From a virus, in the IMG/VR virus record IMGVR_UViG_3300031576_000218, positions 1 through 33,537 of that record: a DNA stretch of 33,537 nucleotides, one strand, 5' to 3'. The notes beneath the pieces are model-generated. The model worked only from the letters and a program-made list of their open reading frames with translations, ran no database searches and had not been told where the DNA came from. Shown piece by piece: positions 1-9,067 of this stretch; within the stretch, counting starts at the first letter, position 1, and every line of letters starts with the position of its first letter. Position numbers and translations under genes: made by a program.

Positions 1-1
1 C

Positions 2-1099
2 CCGGAAGGGCTTTCGTGGTTGGTAGATAACAGAACCCTTCTTCATAAGAGCGTGACGACGCTGGTTGTTGACGAATCAACACAATTCAAAAATACGACC
101 ACTGTTCGGTTCAAAGCCCTTAAATCCATTCTGAAAAAGTTCGACACTCGGTGGATTCTTACAGGGACTCCTGTAGCAGAAACATTGTTGGACATCTACG
201 GCCAAATATACCTACTTGACTACGGGGAGGCGTTAGGGAAGAACATAACAACCTTCCGCCGAACATATTTTTATCAAACTGGCTATGGAGGATATCAATA
301 CACTCTCCAGCCCGACGCTGCTGAAAAGATATATGAGAAGATTGGTCCGTTGACGTTGCGGCTAGGGATTGATGAATTATCCGACCTTCCAGAACTTGTA
401 GAAAACGTCGTAAGTGTAGTTCTTCCAGCCGAAGCCCGTAGGGTATATGACGAATTAGAAACTTCACTAACTACACTCCTAGACAATGGCGAAACATTGT
501 CGGCGGTAAGTATTGCAACCGCGCTTGGTAAGTGCCGCCAATTGGCGGGGGGCAGTGTATACTATGCTCCCGCACAACTAGGCGCACCGGTACGCCTTTA
601 TTACACGCTACACACGGAAAAAATAGCGGCTGTGCGCAGGATAGTGGAGGAATGTTCAGGGAAACCAGTGCTGATTTCGTACGTCTACAGACACGAATTG
701 CAAAGGTTGTTGGAAGAGTTTGGCGAAACCACTCCCTACATAGGAGGAGGAACCACTCCGGAAAGTAGGGCCTCTATAGCAAATAGGTGGAACAGCGGAG
801 AGATCCCAATTCTGCTAGGTCATCCACAGGCTATGGGACTTGGCCTCAATCTACAGCATAGATGCGGCCATGTGATCTTCTTTACCCTCCCACAAAGTTA
901 TCAGCAATTCGTTCAGACGATATTCAGGCTGTATAGATCGGGAAATACAAGTGAGAAGGTGATTGTTCACAAGATAATTGCGAAAGATACCGTGGATGTT
1001 GTTGTAGGCCGTAGTCTATCCAAGAAGGGTGTAGCGCAGGAGGATTTCTTTGAGGCGATAAGGAAGTACAGAACTATTGGGGAGTTCTATGGATCATAA
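2..1099 (+). CDS. SNF2-type DEAD/DEAH helicase, 5' truncated by window edge
   Basis: C-terminal 365 residues of a phage superfamily 2 helicase of the SNF2 type; the frame is open to the left edge, so the N-terminus with Walker A is missing. Visible motifs are the Walker B box DEST (about residues 24-27, in the context LVVDESTQFKN), motif III LTGTP (53-57), and motif VI-like QTIFRLYRSGN (305-315), which fits the QxxxRxxRxG pattern. The preceding segment MGLGLNLQ corresponds to motif V. Such proteins are ATP-driven DNA translocases found in phage replication clusters, probably acting in replication or recombination restart. It overlaps the primase-helicase gene by 11 bp, so the two are translationally coupled. 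The TTG at 20 is not the real start. Confidence 0.9.
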   Translation, partial: PEGLSWLVDNRTLLHKSVTTLVVDESTQFKNTTTVRFKALKSILKKFDTRWILTGTPVAETLLDIYGQIYLLDYGEALGKNITTFRRTYFYQTGYGGYQYTLQPDAAEKIYEKIGPLTLRLGIDELSDLPELVENVVSVVLPAEARRVYDELETSLTTLLDNGETLSAVSIATALGKCRQLAGGSVYYAPAQLGAPVRLYYTLHTEKIAAVRRIVEECSGKPVLISYVYRHELQRLLEEFGETTPYIGGGTTPESRASIANRWNSGEIPILLGHPQAMGLGLNLQHRCGHVIFFTLPQSYQQFVQTIFRLYRSGNTSEKVIVHKIIAKDTVDVVVGRSLSKKGVAQEDFFEAIRKYRTIGEFYGS

Positions 1100-3089
1100 A
1101 GAAACCTATTCTGCGATGTTAAAAAAACTTAACGACTCTGGTCTTGCACTGGCTTTAGATACCCTAGCGTATACAGCGTATTCAAGCGACGAAGCCTATT
1201 CTCTTCCTCTAGTCGTACAAAAAGCAGGGTTCAAGATTCCCTACTTCGACATATACGGTAAGATAACGGAGGTGTGGAACTATAGAATACTAGAGAAAGA
1301 TAAGACAACATTGAAGAATGTGTTGGGGAGGAAGGATATAAAGTATGTCAAACCAGCGGGCTCGAGAAATGAATTATACTTCCCTCCACTAGTCAATTGG
1401 GGGAAAATAGCGGCGGACACTCACAAAGATATTTACATAACGGAAGGAGAACTAAAGGCGGCGTGCGCATCTTTGAACGGATGGGCTACAATAGGATTGA
1501 GCGGCGTGTGGGGATTTAGATGTGCAAGAAGTATGGAAGTTCCCCTACTCGCAACATTTGGTAAAATACAATGGAAGGATAGAAACGTCTACGTCATTTT
1601 CGACAGCGACGCCGGACACAATCCGAATATAGCCGATGCCGAGAATGTCTTGTGCAAAGAATTAACGATTCTGGGAGCTATCGTCCATATCATTCGTCTT
1701 GCTAATATAGAAGGCTTGTTAAAAACTGGTTTTGACGATTTAATAGTTAGAAAAGGAGTTGCGGAAACAAGACTTATACTGGAAGAATCAAGTAGTCTAT
1801 ACGCTTCAGTAGAATCCCTGCATCAACTAAACAGCGAAGTTCTGTATGTAAAGGATCCAGGAATAGTCATGGAATTGCATACTAGGCAGAAGATGCACCC
1901 ACGAGCGTTTGTAGATCACGCATACGCCAACCGCCGATGGATAGAGTACATACACGGTAAGAAAGGATCAGTGAAGGCCGTTGAGCGTGCCGCCGCCTCC
2001 GAATGGTTGAAGTGGGCGCATAGAACGGAGGTCTCATCCTTTGTCTACGAACCCGGACTTGGAGAGTTTGTTGACGGGAATAACTACAATCTTTGGGAAG
2101 GTTGGGGAGTAGCCCCTACTCCCGGATCTATAGAACCGTGGTCGAACTTGCTGAAATTCATATTCAAGGCCGAAGAAGAGGCTATGAAATGGTTTGAAAT
2201 GTGGGCCGCATATCCGTTACAATTCCCGGGAACTAAATTATTCACGACTGTCGTTGTGTGGGGAGTGGCTCATGGTACAGGTAAGTCATTAATTGGCGAG
2301 ACTCTCATGCGTATTTATGGAAAGAATTCCACGGAGATTGGTAATAGAGAGTTACACGGCATATTCAATGATTGGATCTCGAACAAGCAATTCGTAGTGG
2401 GAGATGAAATTGTTGGCGGAGATAAGCGACACATGTCTGACAGACTGAAGTCGATGATTACGCAGAAAGAGGTGCGTATAAACGCCAAGTTCTTACCCTC
2501 TTACGTCACTAGAGATACTGTGAACTACTATTTCACCAGTCAACACTCGGACGCATTCTTCATTGAGGATACCGACAGACGATACTTCATTCATGAAGTA
2601 CTAGGAAAGCCTGCCGAACACTCATTCTACCTAGAGTATATTACATGGTTGAATGGAAAAGGTGCTGCCCACCTTTTCCATCATCTCTTGAATATCGACA
2701 TTAGTACGTTCAAGCCCACGGCTCCGGCCATAATGACCGCATCAAAGAGTTCGATGGTAGAGAGAGGGCGAAGCGAACTTTCGACTTGGGTGCATATATT
2801 GTCCGAGACTCCGTCTGACGTTCTTAGAATTGGCACAGTGGAGCTCGACTACGATCTATGGACGTCAGAAGAACTTCGAGCAATATACGATCCATCACAC
2901 CGTACTAAGGTCACGTCTAACGGCATGGGAAGGGCATTAAAGAATGAAGGGTTTCGACAGGCGACTGATAACCCCTTGCGTACAAAAGTGGGTCATAAGA
3001 GGCTGTGGGTGATTAAGAATGCCGAAGCGTACCGCGCCAGCGTATCATCTGAGATTGCGATGAGGTATGAATCTGAAAGAAACCTCTAG
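1089..3089 (+). CDS. Replicative primase-helicase (Toprim + D5/DUF5906-like ATPase)
   Basis: 666-residue two-domain replication protein. The N-terminal part has a Toprim-like primase core (DUF3854 type): ITEGELKA with catalytic Glu119, then VIFDSDAG with Asp172/Asp174. The C-terminal part is a D5/DUF5906-like helicase: Walker A GVAHGTGKS (392-400), Walker B VVGDEI (436-441), and an arginine-rich segment DTDRRYF near 494-500. The expected role is primer synthesis and fork unwinding. The start is the ATG at 1089, preceded by GGGGAG four bases upstream and overlapping the helicase stop; the in-frame TTG at 1077 is less likely. The 3' end overlaps the J-domain gene by 23 bp. There is no zinc-binding domain at the N-terminus. 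Confidence 0.85.
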   Translation: MDHKETYSAMLKKLNDSGLALALDTLAYTAYSSDEAYSLPLVVQKAGFKIPYFDIYGKITEVWNYRILEKDKTTLKNVLGRKDIKYVKPAGSRNELYFPPLVNWGKIAADTHKDIYITEGELKAACASLNGWATIGLSGVWGFRCARSMEVPLLATFGKIQWKDRNVYVIFDSDAGHNPNIADAENVLCKELTILGAIVHIIRLANIEGLLKTGFDDLIVRKGVAETRLILEESSSLYASVESLHQLNSEVLYVKDPGIVMELHTRQKMHPRAFVDHAYANRRWIEYIHGKKGSVKAVERAAASEWLKWAHRTEVSSFVYEPGLGEFVDGNNYNLWEGWGVAPTPGSIEPWSNLLKFIFKAEEEAMKWFEMWAAYPLQFPGTKLFTTVVVWGVAHGTGKSLIGETLMRIYGKNSTEIGNRELHGIFNDWISNKQFVVGDEIVGGDKRHMSDRLKSMITQKEVRINAKFLPSYVTRDTVNYYFTSQHSDAFFIEDTDRRYFIHEVLGKPAEHSFYLEYITWLNGKGAAHLFHHLLNIDISTFKPTAPAIMTASKSSMVERGRSELSTWVHILSETPSDVLRIGTVELDYDLWTSEELRAIYDPSHRTKVTSNGMGRALKNEGFRQATDNPLRTKVGHKRLWVIKNAEAYRASVSSEIAMRYESERNL

Positions 3090-3333
3090 AGAGGCATACA
3101 AAATACTTGGGGTCTCTCCAGAATGTACTACGAAAGAACTTCGGACTGCTTTTGTAGCGTTGGCGAAGGTTCATCACCCAGACGCCGGAGGGTCCGCAGA
3201 AGCTTTCAGAACAATCAATGACGCCTACTTACGCGTCATTGCTATCAGGAAGGAGGGCTCTCACCCTCCTAGAGGGGAGGGAAGAGTGGTGTCCTATGGT
3301 CTAGGGAAAGTACGCCTACGAACGTCTAACTAG
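3067..3333 (+). CDS. Small J-domain (DnaJ-like) protein
   Basis: 88-residue protein that is almost entirely a J domain: helix I REAYKILGVSP, helix II TKELRTAFVALAKVHHPD with the diagnostic HPD tripeptide, then a loop DAGGSAEAFR and helix III INDAYLRV. J domains stimulate the ATPase of host DnaK. In phages, single-domain J proteins sit beside helicase or primase genes and may recruit host chaperone to remodel the replisome. That role is inferred here from position directly downstream of the primase-helicase, with which it overlaps. There is no Gly/Phe region, zinc domain or C-terminal substrate domain. It is the last plus-strand gene and overlaps the convergent late gene by 8 bp. Confidence 0.88.
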   Translation: MNLKETSREAYKILGVSPECTTKELRTAFVALAKVHHPDAGGSAEAFRTINDAYLRVIAIRKEGSHPPRGEGRVVSYGLGKVRLRTSN

Positions 3334-3661
3334 CCGCAATCCAACACGACACATCCCCAGTTCCAGTAATAATCGTTATGTCTGCTTGTACCATTAAGAC
3401 CGGTACAACTGTGAATGCTCTCAGCGCATATCTATCGACAAGTTCGGTGGCGTCGAATGTGATAGTCGCGAATATCCCTACTATGCTTGGATCAATACGG
3501 TTAATTCCTCGACGTACCACTACAGTGAGGGCTGTGAGGGGAACCGCGCTGGCGTAAGACACCTCTATTAGCCCATTAAAGGCCACTCTCTGTAGCCTTA
3601 TATAATGAGAAGGTGTGATTGCGGTCACGTCAAATTTGCTGGAAAAGAGATTATGTACCAT
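3326..3661 (-). CDS. Unrecognised last gene of the late operon, possibly tail-fibre associated
   Basis: 111 residues, not recognised. The start ATG at 3661 has a strong GGGAGG site five bases upstream, formed around the stop codon of the preceding fibre-anchor gene (GGAGGC-TAG-A-ATG), so the two are coupled. The sequence is rich in beta-branched residues, without membrane segment or signal peptide, which fits a small beta-sandwich virion component. Its place at the end of the virion operon, where P22-like phages carry tailspike genes, suggests a tail or host-contact protein, but no motif proves it. Confidence 0.7.
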   Translation of the reverse strand: MVHNLFSSKFDVTAITPSHYIRLQRVAFNGLIEVSYASAVPLTALTVVVRRGINRIDPSIVGIFATITFDATELVDRYALRAFTVVPVLMVQADITIITGTGDVSCWIAAS

Positions 3662-3662
3662 T

Positions 3663-3938
3663 CTAGCCTCCCATGTTATCTACGGTATACTGAACTACAC
3701 TGTTTACATCTTCTAGTACGACTTTGTACAAAGTCGCCTCGGCTAGCCACACGTCAGCCTCGCCGTTGGCATCAAGCACAACGGGGTTGGTATTCTGAGT
3801 GGTCTGTGTAGAGTCAATATATGTCGCGAGCGGCGTAGTCGTACCCGCCGCGAAAGAGAACAATCTGCCTCCTGCTAACGGGGCTCCATCACTATCAAAT
3901 GCTCTAAATCTCGGTTGGGGCATTAATACGGCGGCCAT
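3663..3938 (-). CDS. Short tail-fibre/tailspike N-terminal-type anchor protein
   Basis: 91 residues starting at the ATG at 3938, with GGAG six bases upstream; the longer in-frame extension to 4043 lies inside the upstream gene and lacks support. The sequence matches the N-terminal module seen at the start of many phage tail fibres and tailspikes: PQPRFRAFDSDGAPLAGG, FAAGTTTPLATY, then NPVVLDANGEADVWL and a terminal VDN. In those proteins the module leads into a long receptor-binding or lyase domain. Here the frame stops at once after it. It could be a free-standing anchor or adaptor, or the remnant of a lost tailspike. Confidence 0.75.
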   Translation of the reverse strand: MAAVLMPQPRFRAFDSDGAPLAGGRLFSFAAGTTTPLATYIDSTQTTQNTNPVVLDANGEADVWLAEATLYKVVLEDVNSVVQYTVDNMGG

Positions 3939-3939
3939 A

Positions 3940-6174
3940 TCATTCTCCAGATAATTCCGATCCAGTAACTTTCCCAGAAAGTTCTGGCGTGCTGTCGAGG
4001 AACTTAGCGAGCTCTTTAGCGAACCGTGGAGAGTCCTTGCCAAGAGTTGATGAAGTCAGTAGAAAGCGCATACCGGCCTTCGTAGTGAACAGAGTCTTCG
4101 CAAACGCTCCTAGGGCTATCCCAGACGCGGCTACAGTCGGATTGATGTAAGCCACTGCTCCACCAGAAATCATCCAAGGAAGTATTCGCTGACTACCGCC
4201 TTGAGTATGAAAGGCTCCCGCTCGCTCCACCCTGCTCATAAGTTTGGTAAAACCATCTAACTCCCATCTTTCCTTCCCTTGGAAAAACACGTTTTTTGCT
4301 TCACTGATCTTGTTGATCTCGTCTACAAACTTCTTTGGAGAGAAGACGCCAGAAGTTTTTTCGGTTGCCTCATTAATGGCAGTGGAGACCATACCATACC
4401 GAACAGCAGAACGCCCTTTTGGGTCGAGTGCTTTATAGAACTTCGCAGCACGATCGCCTTTCCCAGGCTGAATCCACTTCCCATATATCTCGTCAGGCAA
4501 ATCCGAATTCAGTGAAGAGTTGAGAAGGGGGTCTTTGTAAGGAACGACGTTGGTCTGGTAAAAAGCGTTCGCCTTACGCCACGCCTTCGCTATACTCGCT
4601 GGAGATGGTGTATCACGAGGGGAATAGCGTGGGGAAGGTGTCAAGGATTCTAAAGTGGCGAAATAACCGTCTATGTCCTTCTCTACTGCCTCCTTGATCA
4701 TGCTATAGTGTCTCCGTTCCTTACTACCAGAAGGAGCCTCTCTGACCAGATCACCAAGCTCGGACCGGAACTCCCTAAACTTCTTAAAAGTGAATCCACC
4801 AGCCTCTTTGGAGCTCTTAGGACTTTCTAGCTCCCCTAGTGCTTGCTCTATACTGCGCAACCTCCTAAAAAGACGGGGATTAGATATGACCTGTTCCGAT
4901 ACATCTTTAAATGCAGCGGAGGCCGCCATATACGATCGGTGAACCGGAAATCGTGGCAAATCGGCCTCTTCGACCATATCACCGACTTTGTCATAAAGTC
5001 GAGAAGCAAGGTCTTTTTTCTTCCACTTACTTAATTGACCAGACGCTTGAATCAACTTAGGCCAATCACCGCTAGACTCTTCAACGGCTTTCAGCAACCT
5101 CTTAGCGTACTTATCTACTCCCTCTGCGGAGGACAACCGGACGAACGGAGGGGCCTCCATCTTTTTCAGAAGCGGCGGCAGAAGCCTTGCGGCAGATACT
5201 TTCGCAGCCTCTTGTTGCGAGTGGCGAAGGGCTTGCATCCCTACAGGAAGTTGCTCCGAGGCTACTTCAGCACGTTTTACAACAGGATTCCCAGAGATAT
5301 CTCCATAAGTAAGAGGGACCCCATGCCTCTCTCCTAGAGCAATTATTTCCGCAGTTCTAAGATCTATGCTTTTCGGAGATGGCTTAACTGTGCGAACAAT
5401 CTTGGTTGCAAGAGGCAAAGCTCCCTTCACAAGCGCAGGGGCAAGAGTTCCTCCAACCACGGCTCCCGCGCCAGTTTGAACAGACTTATTTGAGAAAAAG
5501 TCTCCCTCGTTTGTGTAGACAGGCATGGACGCTCCACCGACGGCTCCGCCGATAACTCCTCGCCGAGCTGCCTGAACGAGAGTCTTTGCACCAGATAACT
5601 TACCTCCAGGTAGGGGAACCAACATACTCCCTCCTACTTCAGCAACGGTCTGCCCTACTGTGGCTTCCTTGCCTTGTAGCCAATTTTGCTCATAGTCGGC
5701 CTTCGCCACTTTGTTGCGAAGATCAATAAGATCTACATCGTCGGCGGTCTGCAAACCAATCTTCTCTCCAACATGTACTGCGGCCTGTGCCAGACCAGCA
5801 ATAGGATCTCTAATCCCTTTTAGAACAGGTCCTACTGGCGACTGGCCAATTCGTTCGCCAACCGAATCTGGCTTCGTAATGGAGTTTTTCAACATACCGT
5901 CCTGGTATCCGGAAGACTTCTTTATCTTTTCTGGCGAATAGCCGAAGGCGGATATAATTTCGTCATCCGTAGTAAGGGAACGCAAGAGCGGTACAGAAGG
6001 CTCCATTACTTCTGTGGAGACAGCCCCTTCTGGGGACATAGAGAGTGCTTCAAATATATCCTTTGGACGAGCCACACCGTTCGGAGCACGGGCAGGAGCC
6101 ACACCGTTCGGAGCACGGGCAGGAGCCGACCGTGCTTCGTCAATGACGGAGAATATGTCGACAGGATTCCCCAT
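3940..6174 (-). CDS. Large ejection (internal virion) protein, P22 gp16 position
   Basis: 744 residues. Long helical, Ala/Lys/Glu-rich protein with a glycine-rich hydrophobic stretch near residues 235-250 (GAVVGGTLAPALVKG) and another near 670-690 (GGAVAYINPTVAASG), compatible with membrane insertion. The N-terminal 40 residues hold a direct duplication of ARAPNGVA (DNA about 6080-6125). It is third in a run of three alanine-rich genes placed like P22 genes 7, 20 and 16, whose products are packaged in the head and ejected to form a conduit for DNA. No transglycosylase motif is evident, so the assignment is by position, size and composition. The start overlaps the previous stop (TAATG) and has AGGAGG upstream. 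Confidence 0.65.
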   Translation of the reverse strand: MGNPVDIFSVIDEARSAPARAPNGVAPARAPNGVARPKDIFEALSMSPEGAVSTEVMEPSVPLLRSLTTDDEIISAFGYSPEKIKKSSGYQDGMLKNSITKPDSVGERIGQSPVGPVLKGIRDPIAGLAQAAVHVGEKIGLQTADDVDLIDLRNKVAKADYEQNWLQGKEATVGQTVAEVGGSMLVPLPGGKLSGAKTLVQAARRGVIGGAVGGASMPVYTNEGDFFSNKSVQTGAGAVVGGTLAPALVKGALPLATKIVRTVKPSPKSIDLRTAEIIALGERHGVPLTYGDISGNPVVKRAEVASEQLPVGMQALRHSQQEAAKVSAARLLPPLLKKMEAPPFVRLSSAEGVDKYAKRLLKAVEESSGDWPKLIQASGQLSKWKKKDLASRLYDKVGDMVEEADLPRFPVHRSYMAASAAFKDVSEQVISNPRLFRRLRSIEQALGELESPKSSKEAGGFTFKKFREFRSELGDLVREAPSGSKERRHYSMIKEAVEKDIDGYFATLESLTPSPRYSPRDTPSPASIAKAWRKANAFYQTNVVPYKDPLLNSSLNSDLPDEIYGKWIQPGKGDRAAKFYKALDPKGRSAVRYGMVSTAINEATEKTSGVFSPKKFVDEINKISEAKNVFFQGKERWELDGFTKLMSRVERAGAFHTQGGSQRILPWMISGGAVAYINPTVAASGIALGAFAKTLFTTKAGMRFLLTSSTLGKDSPRFAKELAKFLDSTPELSGKVTGSELSGE

Positions 6175-7373
6175 TACCTGACTCCTCCTCCTGCTTCACG
6201 GATCCTTTTTATGACCTCCGCCACAGGTATTCCATGGAGTTCCGCAGTATGTACCACGTCTAAGGGGGTAAACGTCTGTCCACCCTTCTTTGCCACTAGT
6301 AAGGACGTCCCCACTCCTGGCCCAATCGCCTCCGGCCGAACCTCGGGATATAGGAGGGCACGTTTTTGAAGATCAGCCATCAGCACCACGGCGTCCGCCT
6401 CCGCGTTCGCATAAAGTAGTTCTGCAGTGCCGACTAGTTCCGCGCGTGCCTCGGGAGATAGCACATCGCCCTGTTGCCAGTTCTGCAAACGAACCGCGAT
6501 TCTCTCTGGAACACCCTTAGCCATCATAATATTCTCGATATCTGAAGGACGAACAACGCCACCAGGATCGATCATACGCATAAACCCGTTGATCAAGGCT
6601 ACGTCGCTGATACCCTTGCCTCCAGTAAGGAGCGAAGTGTGTGCCGCCTTGACCCGACCATAAGCACTGCGAACTTCAGAGAATGATTTAGTACCGTCAG
6701 TATAGTCTTTCGAAAACTTCTCTTCTAACCCATATGCAGTATCACGAGCGTCTCTGGTCGCAGCTCGTTCATGCTCGCTTACGGTTTCTTTAAATACCTT
6801 CTCTTGCTGCGTTCTGGCAGCGTCTTGGGAGGCTTCCTGCCTCAACTGCCGCTGTTCGTCAAAAGATAAAGCCGCCACTTTACGCGACTCTACAAAGGCT
6901 GGATCATACGTTTCAGGTATCTTATCTGCTCCAGGAAGTCCCAGTCGTATGCCTTGCTCTCTTGCATACTGATAACTCGGCTCATCATGAATGCTATCCA
7001 GAAGTTTCTTCCCTATCCCTAACTGCTTTTCAGTCAAACCCATTGCAGAAGTGCTCTTACTCTGGCTCTCGGCCTCCATTTTCTGGGCTGCAAGAGGGTC
7101 AATGGTGTACAGCTCTTGTAAGAATCCTTTCTCGTTGAACCCAGACGTGCCATCTACAGTCTTTGTAGTGTACTTTTGATAGAGTCCTCGTATAGTCTCC
7201 TCGCTCATTTCCTGAGCGTGAGCACTCCTCTCTGCCCGCTTGGACTTCGCCAATGTCAGCAAATTATCCCTTCTAACAACATCCTCGTCATGCAGCTCCT
7301 TCTCAGTTTTGAAGGTAACTGGAGGCCGAGTTCCACGAAAATCTTTGCTGTATATAGACGTATCAAACGGCAT
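6174..7373 (-). CDS. Ejection (internal virion) protein, P22 gp20 position
   Basis: 399 residues, strongly charged and predicted helical, with coiled-coil-like stretches (for example QLRQEASQDAARTQQEKVF near 180-200). No enzyme motif and no signal peptide. The start ATG at 7373 has AGGAG about six bases upstream, and the stop overlaps the next gene. It lies between the two other alanine-rich virion genes, so a DNA-ejection or internal scaffold role is inferred from synteny with P22-like phages; the family itself is not recognised. Confidence 0.6.
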   Translation of the reverse strand: MPFDTSIYSKDFRGTRPPVTFKTEKELHDEDVVRRDNLLTLAKSKRAERSAHAQEMSEETIRGLYQKYTTKTVDGTSGFNEKGFLQELYTIDPLAAQKMEAESQSKSTSAMGLTEKQLGIGKKLLDSIHDEPSYQYAREQGIRLGLPGADKIPETYDPAFVESRKVAALSFDEQRQLRQEASQDAARTQQEKVFKETVSEHERAATRDARDTAYGLEEKFSKDYTDGTKSFSEVRSAYGRVKAAHTSLLTGGKGISDVALINGFMRMIDPGGVVRPSDIENIMMAKGVPERIAVRLQNWQQGDVLSPEARAELVGTAELLYANAEADAVVLMADLQKRALLYPEVRPEAIGPGVGTSLLVAKKGGQTFTPLDVVHTAELHGIPVAEVIKRIREAGGGVR

Positions 7374-7381
7374 ATAGTCTC

Positions 7382-8281
7382 CTATCGAGCAGTCTTATTA
7401 AATCCCCCTTGCCCCGCCTTCACCCCAGTCTGTGCAAGAGAACTAATGGTATCGTTAATTATGCCTCCTTGCGCAACTGTCGCTGCGGCGGCGGCGTTGC
7501 CTTGTCCTATGCGCACATTTCCTATATTATTTAGACCGGAGGCATTGGCTCCTGCGTAACCCGCCCGTAGAATAGCCAAGTCCTGAATAGCCTGTTGTCT
7601 CTGGCCAGAAATGGTAGAAATCGCCGACGACCTATCTCGTTCAGCCCCAGTGTAATCTATACCGGCCCCGATTTTAAGTTGAGCTCCTTGAAGACCTCTA
7701 TCTGCTAAATCCGACAAGGTAAGTCGTCTAGACTCACGGTTCTTAGAATATCTGTCGAAAGCCGCCGCATATTCGTCAGACGCAGTTCCTTGTGCAAATC
7801 GCTCCAGCTCCTTAAACTGTCTGCCAGACAACAACATGCCACGAGAAGCAGCTCCGCGCTCTAAAGCCTTTTGCCCCTCGGCCATACGAAACTGGTAGCC
7901 TTCGTCATCCATAAACTGCTGACGATTCCAAGGATTATCTGCATCCAGCGAAGCAAGTCCGGAGGTAGCCGTCTGACCAGCCTGTATGATAGGATCGATC
8001 CCAGATATTTGATCAGCATACTGAGCTTCTCTATCCGACAACGCTGTTGCGAATCTACCACCTGTCGCCAATTGCTCAGCGGCCAACCTCCTTTGCTCTC
8101 TAGCATAGGCTTTATCCGTACGCCCTAACTGCCGTCTATTGAATTCTAACGCAGCACGCTGGTCTTGAACGGCTCTTTCGCCCGCCGCGTATTGTTTATC
8201 TTCAGCACGTTCAGCGGAGACATAGTCTATAGTCCCTCCAACAATGGCCGAACCCACAATCGCAGTAACAACCCAAGCCAT
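7382..8281 (-). CDS. DNA transfer/ejection protein, P22 gp7 position
   Basis: 299 residues. The N-terminus MAWVVTAIVGSAIVGGTIDY is a short hydrophobic glycine-rich segment, followed by a long helical Gln/Arg/Ala-rich body and a glycine-rich tail. The segment EGYQFRMAEGQKALERGAAS followed by RGMLLSGRQFKELERFAQG is a pattern I recognise from proteins widely annotated as phage DNA-transfer or injection proteins in podoviruses. The likely role is assembly in the envelope after ejection to help DNA entry. The start ATG at 8281 follows GGAGGG and overlaps the cupin-like gene's stop region, so translation is coupled. Confidence 0.7.
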   Translation of the reverse strand: MAWVVTAIVGSAIVGGTIDYVSAERAEDKQYAAGERAVQDQRAALEFNRRQLGRTDKAYAREQRRLAAEQLATGGRFATALSDREAQYADQISGIDPIIQAGQTATSGLASLDADNPWNRQQFMDDEGYQFRMAEGQKALERGAASRGMLLSGRQFKELERFAQGTASDEYAAAFDRYSKNRESRRLTLSDLADRGLQGAQLKIGAGIDYTGAERDRSSAISTISGQRQQAIQDLAILRAGYAGANASGLNNIGNVRIGQGNAAAAATVAQGGIINDTISSLAQTGVKAGQGGFNKTAR

Positions 8282-8282
8282 A

Positions 8283-8729
8283 TCACCCTCCTACTAAATC
8301 CCCTTCAATAAATCCCGTCAAGTCGGACGTCAATACACACTGGTCAAAGATGGGGAACGTGTCGGCAATAAGCTCTTCCCTAATCTTTATAAGATCAGTC
8401 TCCCGCGTCGGACTTATCGTAACCCACGTTGTATCTTCAAGAACGTAGGCTGCTCTCTTTGCTCCCGGATATCCGATGAAAGTAGTCCCTCCACACACCT
8501 TACGAACGCCTTCTTCAGTGAGTATGTACAGAAGTCCTTTAGAAATGACATTTATCTGTCCCTTCTTATGGATTTCCCCAATCGCCAGAGTATCCTTCAA
8601 CAATGTTATTTCTCTCGCATACAATCCGTCAACCATGTAATGCGTAGGAACGATCTCTACCTGCGGCATCTGCACCAACTTATTCTGCCATCGCATGATC
8701 TTAGCACGATAATCAGATGAAATTAGCAC
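8283..8729 (-). CDS. Cupin-fold-like virion-region protein
   Basis: 148 residues; GTG start at 8729 coupled to the previous stop (TAGTG) with GAGGTG upstream. The central part, YAREITLLKDTLAIGEIHKK to GGTTFIGYPGAKRAAYVLED and TTWVTISPT, has the beta-strand and glycine-turn spacing of a cupin barrel and resembles a small protein family recurring in phage structural modules. Only one histidine of the usual metal set is evident (GEIHKK), so enzymatic activity is doubtful. It may be a structural or decoration protein. Confidence 0.6.
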   Translation of the reverse strand: MLISSDYRAKIMRWQNKLVQMPQVEIVPTHYMVDGLYAREITLLKDTLAIGEIHKKGQINVISKGLLYILTEEGVRKVCGGTTFIGYPGAKRAAYVLEDTTWVTISPTRETDLIKIREELIADTFPIFDQCVLTSDLTGFIEGDLVGG

Positions 8730-9067
8730 TAAAACACCTCTATCCCAGTACCTTGTATATTGACAAGAGCTCCAACGTCGGCAAAGGCTTGTAACGAGCC
8801 TCCAGCCTCTAATACATGACCTTCACACTCAAAAGCCTCCCACGTCTCTAAAGGTGCCAAAGCATGGGCGGAAGTCACCCTATTGGCAACGGTAGGACTA
8901 CCCGCCAGAACTACTAAATGAATAGTCACTGTATGGGCGGTTGTGTCTGTATTAGTGCATGTCAACTTTGCTACTCGACACTTAGTATTCGGCGGTGCAA
9001 CATAATACGACGCCACCACATTTGTCAACAACGATCCGTGAATAATTTTACGAACGATAGTAGCCAT
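8729..9067 (-). CDS. Small beta-rich virion protein, function unknown
   Basis: 112 residues from the ATG at 9067, which has a strong GGAGGGG site five bases upstream; an in-frame extension to 9130 has no comparable site. The sequence is beta-strand rich (SYYVAPPNTKCRVAKLTCTN, then HTVTIHLVVLAG), ending with GGSLQAFADVGALVNIQGTG. Small proteins of this appearance occur next to tail and head-completion genes in many phages, perhaps as decoration or adhesin components. The start overlaps the stop of the upstream gene (TAATG), so expression is coupled. Confidence 0.65.
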   Translation of the reverse strand: MATIVRKIIHGSLLTNVVASYYVAPPNTKCRVAKLTCTNTDTTAHTVTIHLVVLAGSPTVANRVTSAHALAPLETWEAFECEGHVLEAGGSLQAFADVGALVNIQGTGIEVF

